The position numbers and the translations under genes were made by a program. Of a stretch of DNA of 16,454 bases, positions 7,516 through 15,023 are shown piece by piece. The notes under the pieces are model-generated. The model was not told the origin of the DNA, did not search any database, and saw only the letters and a list, made by a program, of their open reading frames with translations. The DNA comes from JBCDBH01 sp039184055 (GTDB lineage: Bacteria; Acidobacteriota; Thermoanaerobaculia; Multivoradales; J023), in the NCBI GenBank assembly GCA_039184055.1, contig JBCDBH010000103.1, positions 1-16,454 of the forward strand, read 5' to 3'. The stretch's first letter is position 1. Each line of letters starts with the position of its first letter.

Positions 7516-8499
7516 TCAGGGCGCGAGCGGACCGCGATAGGTGGTGTCGCGGACCGCGACCTGCCACAGCTCGCGACCGGTGCCGACATCGACCGCCTGA
7601 ACCGCCAGCTGCTGGCTGGCGAGCTCACCCGACGGCAGCCGCCGAACATGCGGCAAAGCCTCGAAGACGAGCGTCGAGCCCGACACGAAAAACGGCGCCA
7701 TCGACCGCGACTGGTCGAGACGACCCAGCTCGAGACCCGAGGCGCGATCGACGAGGGTCCACTGATAGCGGTTCCATGGGTCATCGTTGTGCTGCTCACT
7801 CGCCAACACGTGACGCTCGTTGGCGGCACGGAATTGACGACCCTCGACACCGGTCAGACGCTCGGCGGGCGCCAGATCGGGCACCAGCGCGGCGGGCGTC
7901 TTCGGCGGAGCCACGGGTACGGTCGCGGCGCGGGTCAGAGGATCGAGACGGAACACGCCGTCGAGCAAGGTCGGCGCGGGACGATCGACCACCGGCGCGC
8001 CGTGGAGCGGATAGCTGGTGTATGTCCAGTGGAAGTACACCTCACCGCCCACGACCTGGACTTTGGCGTCGAAACGACGGTTCGGTCCATCGTCGATCGA
8101 CACCGCGGTACGTTCCGGAAAGGTGAGCGGAATGGCGACTTCACGATCTCCATTGGCGAGATCGAGAAAGGCCACTTCGGCGGCGCTCACCTCGGTCGGC
8201 TCGACCAAAGCGACAAGGTAGTTGCCGTAGAGACCGAGCGGTTGCGCGGCGGCTTCCGTCGCCCAACGCTCATCACCCGAGGCGATGTCGATCGCGGCGA
8301 CCCGGTTGTCCGGAGTCATCACATAGAGAGCCGCACGCACGGGATCGACGACGACCCCGGGACGCAGGACGAAGCTATTGGCGGCGTCCGTCAAATTGGC
8401 TCCGGACGGTGGTGTGAACACGGCGCCGGCGCTGCTGGTGAGCACGAGAGCCGCTGCGATGAAACATACGAACAGACGGATGTAGGTCCGTGTGGTCAT
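7516..8499 (-). CDS. Secreted PQQ-type beta-propeller repeat protein
   Basis: The ATG at 8499 gives 327 residues. It has GAGGA (8509-8513) 9 bases upstream and starts directly with a signal peptide, MTTRTYIRLFVCFIAAALVL, ending near SSAGA. A longer frame reaches an ATG at 8536-8538 that overlaps the TGA of the gene before it (TGATG), but it only adds a polar stretch ahead of the signal. The mature part has PQQ-like repeat signatures: a strand pair, then AIDIASGDERW (about residue 85), and near the C-terminus AVDVGTGRELWQV. These are typical of BamB/PQQ-dehydrogenase-like propellers. No quinoprotein active-site residues are evident, so it is more likely a binding or scaffold protein in the periplasm or outside the cell. 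It follows the BNR gene in one operon and is closed by the terminator at 7447-7478. Exact function is unknown. Confidence 0.82.
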   Translation of the reverse strand: MTTRTYIRLFVCFIAAALVLTSSAGAVFTPPSGANLTDAANSFVLRPGVVVDPVRAALYVMTPDNRVAAIDIASGDERWATEAAAQPLGLYGNYLVALVEPTEVSAAEVAFLDLANGDREVAIPLTFPERTAVSIDDGPNRRFDAKVQVVGGEVYFHWTYTSYPLHGAPVVDRPAPTLLDGVFRLDPLTRAATVPVAPPKTPAALVPDLAPAERLTGVEGRQFRAANERHVLASEQHNDDPWNRYQWTLVDRASGLELGRLDQSRSMAPFFVSGSTLVFEALPHVRRLPSGELASQQLAVQAVDVGTGRELWQVAVRDTTYRGPLAP

Positions 8500-8537
8500 G
8501 GTGTTCTTTCCTCGATTCGTGGTCATGCTGGGCTCCA

Positions 8538-10895
8538 TCACGGTACGGTCGACGACCAGGCGGTAGTGTCACCCGACTCGAAACCATCGGTGAAGATGAC
8601 GTCGGATGGACCGATCGCCGGCTGCAGCTTCCACGCGCCACGTCCGGCCAAACCCGCGATCAGAGCATCGTCGGCGATGTCGTAGTCGAGCTCGAAGACC
8701 GAAGCGTTCGGCAGCTCGGTACCGAGTGGCTCCCAATCCGTAAAGCCGGTGCTTTCGAATGCGACGTACACGCCACGCAAGCCACCGACCACCACCGCAT
8801 CGTCCGTACCCGGCACGAAGGCCATGGTGCGTAGCGTGCCGAAGTCGAGACCAGTCAGGTCGCCGGTGACGTCGGTCCACGTGGTGCCCGAATTGCTCGA
8901 CTCGAAGACCGCACCGCTGGTCACGGCGAAGAATCGCGTCGTAGCATCGGGATCGACCGCCAGGTCGCGCACCGTGCCACCACCGGGCGAGGTCACCGCG
9001 GTGAGCGGCGCGGGATGCGCGGCGGTACGGAGAAACACACCGGCGCCGGCGCCGACGAGCAAGAAGTTCTCATTGCCCGGGACACCGTAGATGATCGGAT
9101 CGCCGACAAAAGCATTGATCACCAGTCCTGGCGAAATCTCGGTCACCGTATTGCCCGCGTCGAGCGACTCGTAGGTCGAGTTACCACCCGCGACGATCAG
9201 ACGTACGCCATTGATTTCGTTGGCGGCGATCGGAGTGTAGAACTGCGCACCGATCGGGTTGCCACCACCGAGCACCGTCAGCGGCATACCCGCCTGACTC
9301 TGGAAGGTATTCGAGGCGTCGTAGACGCGACGACGTGGCGACTGGAGGAATTGAAAGCTCGTGTAGCGGGTCGAGAAGCCGGCCATCGAGGTTTCGTCGA
9401 CCGCGGTATCACCACCGTCACCCGTCGAGGTGCTGAAGAAGTCAGGCATGTCGGGTACCAGCTGCTCGGTCGTACCGGTGTCCTGCGCGCCACCGAAGAC
9501 GACATTGGATACCGTGTCGTACGACACACCGTGGTACTCGGTGCTTTGGAGATCGCCGTTGAGCGAGAACCAATCACCCGTCGCGGCCCGTGGGTCGGTC
9601 CGTCTGTAGATGCCGCCGTCGTCGGTCTCGATCAGGTCACCCGCCGCATCGAAGACCATCTCACGCGAGTCGGCGTGAGGCGAGGAGCTACTCGCCGTAC
9701 CGGTGTGAGTGAGCGGTGTCCATTGACCGAGAGCCGGCAGGGAAGCATCACCCCGGAAGAGACGACCCGAGAAATCATTGGCGCCGATCGAGTTGGGAAA
9801 GAAACCCGGACCACCCGAAAACTCACCAAAGAAGGGCTGCCGATCACCACCCAGGTACACGATATTGCTATCAGTCGGGTCGGCGACGATCGACATGTGG
9901 ATACTGGCCTGACCACCCGGATGAATACCCACCGGGACACCATCTTCGATCGTGACCGGAAGACTCATGGCCGTCCAGCTGGTGCCACCATTGCCCGAGC
10001 GGAACACGCCGGTCAAACGGCCGTTGGCGATGGCGACAAAGACGTTGTTGCTGTCACCGACGGCAATCTCGACATTGCGGGTCACATTGGTGACCAGAAG
10101 CGCGTCGATCGCGGGATCCGAGACCTTGGTCCAGGTGGCACCGGTATCATCACTGCGGTAGATCCCGTTGACACCACCGTTTGTATCGGCCCCGACCACC
10201 GGCGCGAACAGCCGAGTATCGTCGCTCGGATCGCTCGCCAAGTCGAAAACGAAGCCCGCCGGCAAGCCGGTGGCGGTGCCGTCACCGTTCGAGATCTGTG
10301 TGAACGTGGTGCCGGTATCGGTCGAGCGGAACACACCCGCGTTGGTCGAACCACCGGCGTCCGAGGTATTCGCCGACACGACGATGATCGAGCCACGCGG
10401 CGCGATACCCGAGATGTTGCGCGTCGCGACACCAGCGAGCAGACTCCAGTTGGTGCCTCCATCGGTGGTGCGCAGAACACCGATCCGATCACCCCGCGCG
10501 CCAAAGCTCGAGAAGCCGCCGATCCCAGCAGTGAGCGTCAGGTTGGAGGCGTCGGTCGGATCGAGCGCGAGCGCGCCGATCGACAAGGAAAGCTCGAAAT
10601 CCGTGAGCTTGGTCCACGTCGGGAAGCCCGAAGTCGCATTTTCGGTTTTCCAAACACCACCGTTCACCGTTCCGGCGTAGAGCACGTCGGCATTGTCAGG
10701 ATCGGCGACCACCGTGTGCACGGCGCCCACCACATCATCGTCCGGGACGACGTTCTCCACCTGTCCGTTGGCCGCTGGCCCGGGACCCTGGTCTTGCCAG
10801 ACTCCACCGACCTGGGCGCCGAGTGCTGGAGCTAGGGCCAAACAAAGCCCGAGCGCCAGACCTGTCGTTTGTCCAAGAAAACGCTGATCCGCCAC
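8538..10895 (-). CDS. Secreted BNR/Asp-box (VPS10-like) propeller protein with FESGDT-type C-terminal tail
   Basis: The chosen start is a GTG at 10895, with AGGAG (10903-10907) 7 bases upstream. It leads straight into a signal peptide (QTTGLALGLCLALAPALGA, about residues 9-27). The mature region of about 755 residues is a repeat propeller with Asp-box motifs RTTDGGTNW, RSTDTGTTF, RSDDTGATW and RSGNGGTSW in the first half, and SSNSGTTWTDV late. LDPTD and ADPDN turns alternate with them. The last 16 residues are DGFESGDTTAWSSTVP, with no hydrophobic anchor and no basic end, so it is not a PEP-CTERM or LPXTG signal. The frame is open upstream to 11039, including an ATG at 10922, but neither alternative has a ribosome-binding site. 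The TGA overlaps a possible start of the PQQ-propeller gene. Export is likely; the ligand or substrate is unknown. Confidence 0.85.
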   Translation of the reverse strand: MADQRFLGQTTGLALGLCLALAPALGAQVGGVWQDQGPGPAANGQVENVVPDDDVVGAVHTVVADPDNADVLYAGTVNGGVWKTENATSGFPTWTKLTDFELSLSIGALALDPTDASNLTLTAGIGGFSSFGARGDRIGVLRTTDGGTNWSLLAGVATRNISGIAPRGSIIVVSANTSDAGGSTNAGVFRSTDTGTTFTQISNGDGTATGLPAGFVFDLASDPSDDTRLFAPVVGADTNGGVNGIYRSDDTGATWTKVSDPAIDALLVTNVTRNVEIAVGDSNNVFVAIANGRLTGVFRSGNGGTSWTAMSLPVTIEDGVPVGIHPGGQASIHMSIVADPTDSNIVYLGGDRQPFFGEFSGGPGFFPNSIGANDFSGRLFRGDASLPALGQWTPLTHTGTASSSSPHADSREMVFDAAGDLIETDDGGIYRRTDPRAATGDWFSLNGDLQSTEYHGVSYDTVSNVVFGGAQDTGTTEQLVPDMPDFFSTSTGDGGDTAVDETSMAGFSTRYTSFQFLQSPRRRVYDASNTFQSQAGMPLTVLGGGNPIGAQFYTPIAANEINGVRLIVAGGNSTYESLDAGNTVTEISPGLVINAFVGDPIIYGVPGNENFLLVGAGAGVFLRTAAHPAPLTAVTSPGGGTVRDLAVDPDATTRFFAVTSGAVFESSNSGTTWTDVTGDLTGLDFGTLRTMAFVPGTDDAVVVGGLRGVYVAFESTGFTDWEPLGTELPNASVFELDYDIADDALIAGLAGRGAWKLQPAIGPSDVIFTDGFESGDTTAWSSTVP

Positions 10896-11191
10896 GAAGT
10901 TGCTCCTCTCGTCTGAGTTCATTGAGGGAGACCGTCTGGTCTCGGAAGGATCGCTTAGCGTAAACGTGTCGGTCGTCCTTGGGAAGCGGATCTTGGCGGT
11001 TGGAGCGACGCACGAATCGAGCAGCGCGCACGGAGGCACGATACTCGCTCGTCATCGCTCATCACGCTACCGGTCCGGGACCGACCGACCTCAATCACTT
11101 CGGCTGAGTGTACGCACGAGCACCGTCAGCGTATTCGGATCGATTGAGAATCTAGTTTCGTTAAGCAGATCGGAGCGACGCGTACTCAGGT
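10896..11191. other. Intergenic region upstream of the BNR-PQQ operon (296 bp)
   Basis: This stretch lies between the sugar-transferase stop (11192) and the BNR start (10895), with both genes on the minus strand. It should hold the end of the transferase transcript and the promoter of the propeller operon. I see no intrinsic terminator and no convincing -35/-10 pair. A palindrome at 11071-11083 is the only clear structure. The lower part remains an open extension of the BNR frame but lacks signal-peptide or domain character. Confidence 0.5.
11071..11083. promoter_or_regulatory. 13-bp palindrome, candidate operator
   Basis: CGGTCC-G-GGACCG is a perfect inverted repeat with one central base, about 176 bases upstream of the BNR GTG start. 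Its 9-base core recurs in front of the ClC gene at 7411-7419. The role is unproven. Confidence 0.25.
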
Positions 11192-12649
11192 TCAGGAAGC
11201 GCCACGACCGGTGAGTACGGCGGGCACCGTACGGAGCAAAATCTTGCAATCGAGCCACGGCGACCAGGTGTCGATGTATTGCAGATCGAGCTCCATCCAG
11301 CGATCGAAATCGAGCTGGTTACGCCCGTTCACCTGCCACAAACACGTCAGCCCGGGCTTCATCGACAGCCGTCGACGCTGCCACCGCTGATATTGCGCCA
11401 CCTCTTCGGGAATCGGCGGGCGCGGGCCGACCAGGCTCATATCGCCACGCAAGACGTTCCACAATTGAGGCAGCTCGTCGAGACTGAAACGCCGCAAGAA
11501 ACGGCCGAACGTTGTGACCCGTGGATCGCGTTTGAGCTTGAACGCCGGACCATTCATCTCGTTGAGCGGCAAGAGCTCGGCGAGTTGCTGCTCGGCGTTC
11601 TCGACCATGGTGCGGAATTTGTAGAGCACGAAACGTCGACCGTTGAGACCGCAACGCACCTGGCGATAGAGGATGCGGCCCCCACCCGAGCTGAGCTTGA
11701 TGATCAAGGCGATGACGACGATGATCGGCGTACCGATCACCAGCAAGAGCACCGACAATCCGACGTCGATCGCCCGTTTGAGCGTCAGCGGCACGAGCTG
11801 CTCGGGTGCGGTGGAGAACGTCAGCAGCGGGACGCCATCGAGCTCCTCGAGACGAGCGCGCGCTTTGGTGTGAGGAAAGAGGTTGAGGGCGAAACGCGTG
11901 CGGATGCCTTGTTCCTGGAGGGCGAGGAAAAGATCTTCCAAAGCATCGAGATCGCGGCGACCGACACAGAAGACGACGTCGTCGACGACGTTGTTCTCGA
12001 CGATCTCGGTGAGCTCGTCGAGGGTGCCGAGCAAGGGATACGGTTTGGGAACCCGAGGCCGAGCGCCGTTCGGATGGGCGACAAAACCCAGAATCCGGTA
12101 GCCCCAATAGCGATGATCGCGAACCGATTCGGCGAAATCGATCGCGCCACGATTGGTTCCGACGATGATCATCGTCCGGTAGTTGTAGCCCTTGGCACGC
12201 GCATAGCGCGACAGCATGCGCAGAGTAAGCTTCTCACCGAGCAGCAAAACCGTCGCGAAGAGACCGAACAACAGCACCCACAGCCGGCTCATTTCATCGC
12301 CAGCGAGCAGGTGCTGATCGAGTCGGAAGGCGTAGACCACTAGCGCGAGCAGCGCCATGCCGAGCAAACACACCCGGCTGATTTCGCGCGCCTCCTCGAC
12401 GAGCGGCACCGTGCGATGCGAGCGGTAGCGACCCGAGCCGAGCAGCAAGAGCGCCCACACGCCGACCGCGGGAAGCAACAAGGGAAGATAGAGCCGGAGG
12501 GGATAAAACGGCGCGGCAAGCAATTCGGGCATCAACGCGGGCAACACATAGGCACGCGCCCACCAAGCCAACACGAACGCCACGGCCACCAAAGCCAGAT
12601 CGAGCAGGAGAACACCCCAAAAGAGGGCTCGTGCTTGCTCCTTCAGCAT
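11192..12649 (-). CDS. Polyprenyl-phosphate sugar-1-phosphate transferase (WbaP/WcaJ-type, exopolysaccharide initiation)
   Basis: The 485-residue inner-membrane enzyme should transfer a sugar 1-phosphate from a nucleotide sugar to undecaprenyl phosphate, the first step of surface-glycan repeat synthesis. Four N-terminal membrane segments (about 8-29, 50-71, 93-109, 120-138) are followed by a CoA-binding-like domain (about 155-265). A further membrane segment lies at 295-318. The catalytic Bac_transf domain has KFRTM (344-348), DPRVT, LDELPQLWNVL (390-400), GDMSLVGPRP (402-411) and KPGLTCLWQVNGR. Length and domain order match the full-length polyprenyl glycosylphosphotransferase family. The sugar (glucose or galactose are common) cannot be read from sequence. 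The ATG at 12649 starts the first membrane region but has only a weak ribosome-binding site. It follows the glycosyltransferase chain after 161 bp, with its own predicted promoter. Confidence 0.95.
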   Translation of the reverse strand: MLKEQARALFWGVLLLDLALVAVAFVLAWWARAYVLPALMPELLAAPFYPLRLYLPLLLPAVGVWALLLLGSGRYRSHRTVPLVEEAREISRVCLLGMALLALVVYAFRLDQHLLAGDEMSRLWVLLFGLFATVLLLGEKLTLRMLSRYARAKGYNYRTMIIVGTNRGAIDFAESVRDHRYWGYRILGFVAHPNGARPRVPKPYPLLGTLDELTEIVENNVVDDVVFCVGRRDLDALEDLFLALQEQGIRTRFALNLFPHTKARARLEELDGVPLLTFSTAPEQLVPLTLKRAIDVGLSVLLLVIGTPIIVVIALIIKLSSGGGRILYRQVRCGLNGRRFVLYKFRTMVENAEQQLAELLPLNEMNGPAFKLKRDPRVTTFGRFLRRFSLDELPQLWNVLRGDMSLVGPRPPIPEEVAQYQRWQRRRLSMKPGLTCLWQVNGRNQLDFDRWMELDLQYIDTWSPWLDCKILLRTVPAVLTGRGAS

Positions 12650-12764
12650 GAGGCTACGTCCCCGCTCGACATCCGACGACCATCCGTATCGGGGTCACAG
12701 CTCTGGTCATGACTTGGTTTGCGTCGCATCATCGAGTGGGATCCAGCTTTTCGTCGTCTCGTGC

Positions 12765-12793
12765 AGCATACTCGATCTCGAGGCAAATGTCAT
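12765..12793 (-). promoter_or_regulatory. Predicted sigma70-type promoter for the sugar-transferase gene
   Basis: On the minus strand, ATGACA (12788-12793, 5 of 6 matches) and TATGCT (12765-12770, 4 of 6) are 17 bases apart. Transcription would start near 12757, giving a leader of about 108 nt before the ATG at 12649. Its position in the only sizeable gap of the glycan locus supports it. Confidence 0.45.
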
Positions 12794-12808
12794 GCTTCCA
12801 AAGCATGA
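12790..12808. promoter_or_regulatory. 19-bp palindrome overlapping the -35 box, just after the DUF1972 gene stop
   Basis: TCATGCTTCCAAAGCATGA has two perfect 8-base arms and a 3-base centre. It begins two bases beyond the stop codon of the upstream glycosyltransferase (12811-12813) and its left arm overlaps the predicted -35 box at 12788-12793. It could be a repressor site or a small 3'-end hairpin. No U-tract follows on the minus strand, so it is a poor terminator. Confidence 0.4.
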
Positions 12809-12810
12809 AA

Positions 12811-14013
12811 TCATCCCGTCGCCATGGTCGTGAGCAATTCCGCGTAGCGTGCCGTGACACTCGGCCAGCTAAACCGCTCCTGGGCACGTCGGGCCGCCGC
12901 GTCACCCCGCTGACGCGCCAGGCCCGGGTTTTCACGGATCCGGTCGAGCACGGCGGCGAGCGAGGCGGGTTCGGGAGCTTGGAAGGGAAACCCGACCTCT
13001 CCGGCGACTTCGACATTCTCGGGCGTGTCGTTGACCACGATGCAATTGCCGTAGCCCATGGCCTCGACGAGAGCAGGATGCGTGCCACCCACTTCCGTAG
13101 CGTGAATATAAGCGAGGGCGCCCGACAAGAGCTCCCGATAACCATCACCATAGATGCCCCCGGGAAAGAGCACGCGTGCATCGGCCCGACGCTTGAAGGC
13201 CTCGATGAAGTCGCCCGCGTACGGAGCACTTCCGACCATGACCAACGGCAGATCGCCACCGACCTCACGGTAGGCCTCGACCACTCGATGAGGGTTGTTC
13301 TCGGGCTCGAACCGGCTGACGTAAAGGAAATACCGGCGAGGCTCGAGCCCGAGTCGCTCCAGCACACCGGTTTCGGACGGCGGTACCGGATCGACACCGT
13401 AGGTGATCATCCACGAATCGGCGCCATAGCGTCTCCGATAGTGGTCACGGATGACCTCGGCGTCGGTGACCAGCACGCTGGGGACGACACATGCCAAACG
13501 CTCGGAAAGGGCGTACACCGCCCGACCGAACGGCCCCCATTTGGCACGCTTCTTCTCGATGCCATCGACATGAAGCGCGGTCGGAATGCCACCGAGACGC
13601 AGGATCGGCACGAAGACGGCGTTCGCCGAATTGACCACCAGCGCGGCATCGAACCGACCACGAAGCGCCGCGTGGAGACACGACAGAAAGGTGTGAACGG
13701 GGGTGTCGAAGAATTTCGTCCGCAGCGTCGGCAACACCACGAGACGCACCCCACGATAGTCCCGAAGCGCCTTGGGAGTATGGTGAGCGCGACAGTAGAC
13801 CGTGACCTCGAGCTCGGCATCAGTCAAACGCTCAACATCGGTAAAACGCTCTGCATCGACCGTGGAACCCTCGGCACTCGTCGGACTTGCGGTCGACGAC
13901 CACGCACCGGCCGCGAGTCGGGTCGCCACCTCCTCCATCAGGGTCTCATAGCCACCGTAATTGGCCGGAATGCCACGGCTACCGAGCAGGGCGACCCGCA
14001 AGGGCCGACTCAT
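12811..14013 (-). CDS. DUF1972-type glycosyltransferase (GT4-like, rhamnosyltransferase-related) with low-complexity insert
   Basis: The 400-residue cytoplasmic enzyme is GT-B fold and probably adds a sugar to the lipid-linked glycan. The N-terminus LLGSRGIPANYGGYETLMEE is the hallmark of the DUF1972 domain, found in capsule glycosyltransferases such as streptococcal Cps2T-like rhamnosyltransferases. The C-terminal half has donor-site features: YVSRFEPENNPHRVVEAY and ATEVGGTHPALVEAMGYG, with the usual acidic residue before the conserved alanine-methionine-glycine. Residues 37-68, where relatives have only a few residues before EVTVYC, are a Ser/Thr/Glu-rich insert partly built from an 18-bp tandem repeat. 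AGGAG lies 7 bases before the ATG at 14013. The ATG overlaps the TGA of the preceding gene by ATGA, indicating translational coupling. The sugar is not known. Confidence 0.92.
   Translation of the reverse strand: MSRPLRVALLGSRGIPANYGGYETLMEEVATRLAAGAWSSTASPTSAEGSTVDAERFTDVERLTDAELEVTVYCRAHHTPKALRDYRGVRLVVLPTLRTKFFDTPVHTFLSCLHAALRGRFDAALVVNSANAVFVPILRLGGIPTALHVDGIEKKRAKWGPFGRAVYALSERLACVVPSVLVTDAEVIRDHYRRRYGADSWMITYGVDPVPPSETGVLERLGLEPRRYFLYVSRFEPENNPHRVVEAYREVGGDLPLVMVGSAPYAGDFIEAFKRRADARVLFPGGIYGDGYRELLSGALAYIHATEVGGTHPALVEAMGYGNCIVVNDTPENVEVAGEVGFPFQAPEPASLAAVLDRIRENPGLARQRGDAAARRAQERFSWPSVTARYAELLTTMATG
13813..13866. repeat. 18-bp in-frame tandem repeat inside the DUF1972 glycosyltransferase gene
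   Basis: Two 18-base units, CTCGGCATCAGTCAAACG (13813-13830) and CTCAACATCGGTAAAACG (13831-13848), match at 14 of 18 bases. A third, degraded unit starts at 13849 with CTCTGCATCG. The array encodes ERFTDVERLTDAE. It is richer in A and T than the surrounding gene and keeps the frame. Confidence 0.75.
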
Positions 14014-15023
14014 GATGAATCTCCTGAAGGGGCCACGCGCAGCGGCAAAGCATCACGCTCGAACCATGGATTCACCGACGTCGTGCGTCGTTCGGCGAGC
14101 CACCGTCGCCGCGCCCAGAGCCGACGTCGATGGCGCCACAGCCACGTGTAGGCCGGCAGCGAGGTCCGCTCACGGGTCATCACCCAACCCAGGGCGAGCA
14201 CATCGCGCATCGAGGTCGGTATCAGCGTACGCAAGAGATTCGAGGCGGTCTGATGGTAGAGCCGCAAGAGGTAACGATTCTTGAGCGAGTGGTAGTTGAC
14301 CGCGGCGGGCAAGGTGGCGCGACGTTCGGGCAGAACCGTGCGTCGATGCTCACAACGTGCCGTCGGCTCGTAAACGACATCCCAATCACGAGATTGCAGC
14401 CGAAAGCATAGCTCGGCATCCTCGCGAAAGGAATGAAAGTCTTCGTCGAAAAAGGCATCCCCCGTGCTGACGTCGGCGAGTGCGCGACGCGCAAAGAGCG
14501 ACGCCGCGCCGGTGGCACCGAACACCCGCTCGGCTTGTGCATACTGCCCCTGATCGATCTCGCCCGAACCTCGGTCGAGATGACGCCACGCCGACAGCAA
14601 TCGCATGCCGCACGCATCCAGACGAACGACCCCATCCTCGGTGGCGGGACGAACCAAGCGTCCGGTGGCCACGGCGGCGCCAGCGCGAAGATGAGGCAAA
14701 AGCCGGTCGAGATAATCCGGCGCTGGACGAGCATCGGCGTTGAGCGTCAGCAGCCACGGCGCGACGGTGCGCCGAAACGCCTCGTTCATCCCTGCCGCGA
14801 AGCCACGATTTTGGGGCCACGCGACGACCGTGGTCGGTACCGCGTCGAAGGCTCGCGCCAGCTCGACACTTCGATCGTCACTGTCGTTGTCGACCACGAT
14901 CACTTCGAGCGGCCGATGCGCGAGCGCGGCGATCGCCTCGAAGCAACCCGGTAAATCGCCGGCCGAGTGCCAGGTGACGATGCAGATCGCCACGCCATCA
15001 TCGGCCATCATTCGATCGCTCAT
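14010..15023 (-). CDS. GT2-family glycosyltransferase
   Basis: The 337-residue enzyme has a GT-A fold of rhamnosyl/glycosyltransferase type. Seen in order: the nucleotide-binding start VAICIVTWHSAGDL (11-24), VVDNDSDD (43-50), NRGFAAGMNEA (72-82), the metal-binding region LNADA (94-98), and the catalytic-acid region FREDAELCFRL. The basic C-terminal part (RHRRRLWARRRW) may contact the membrane. The ATG at 15023 is selected because it overlaps the previous stop (ATGA, 15020-15023). The longer frame to 15077 would run deep into the upstream gene. It ends in a second ATGA overlap with the DUF1972 gene at 14013. It probably extends the exopolysaccharide or O-antigen-like unit; donor and acceptor are unknown. 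Confidence 0.92.
   Translation of the reverse strand: MSDRMMADDGVAICIVTWHSAGDLPGCFEAIAALAHRPLEVIVVDNDSDDRSVELARAFDAVPTTVVAWPQNRGFAAGMNEAFRRTVAPWLLTLNADARPAPDYLDRLLPHLRAGAAVATGRLVRPATEDGVVRLDACGMRLLSAWRHLDRGSGEIDQGQYAQAERVFGATGAASLFARRALADVSTGDAFFDEDFHSFREDAELCFRLQSRDWDVVYEPTARCEHRRTVLPERRATLPAAVNYHSLKNRYLLRLYHQTASNLLRTLIPTSMRDVLALGWVMTRERTSLPAYTWLWRHRRRLWARRRWLAERRTTSVNPWFERDALPLRVAPSGDSS

Noticed and set aside
7435..8685. 416-codon plus-strand frame opposite the PQQ-propeller gene
   Set aside because: It starts beside the intrinsic terminator of the opposite strand, lacks a ribosome-binding site and has Arg/Gly/His-rich antisense composition.
9015..10835. 606-codon open frame on the plus strand opposite the BNR gene
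   Set aside because: It is antisense to a gene with a signal peptide, Asp-boxes and a ribosome-binding site. Its own translation is Arg/Thr-rich and shows no motif.
10896..11039. N-terminal extension of the BNR protein to 11039 or to the ATG at 10922
   Set aside because: The extension would bury the signal peptide behind a polar leader, and neither start has a ribosome-binding site; the GTG at 10895 has AGGAG 7 bases upstream.
13813..13866. Tandem repeat as a CRISPR or mobile-element remnant
   Set aside because: The units are 18 bp, directly adjacent without spacers, and stay in frame within a coding region.
12709..14151. 480-codon plus-strand frame opposite the DUF1972 glycosyltransferase
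   Set aside because: A mirror frame of a well-recognised enzyme; its start lies in the intergenic gap with no ribosome-binding site.
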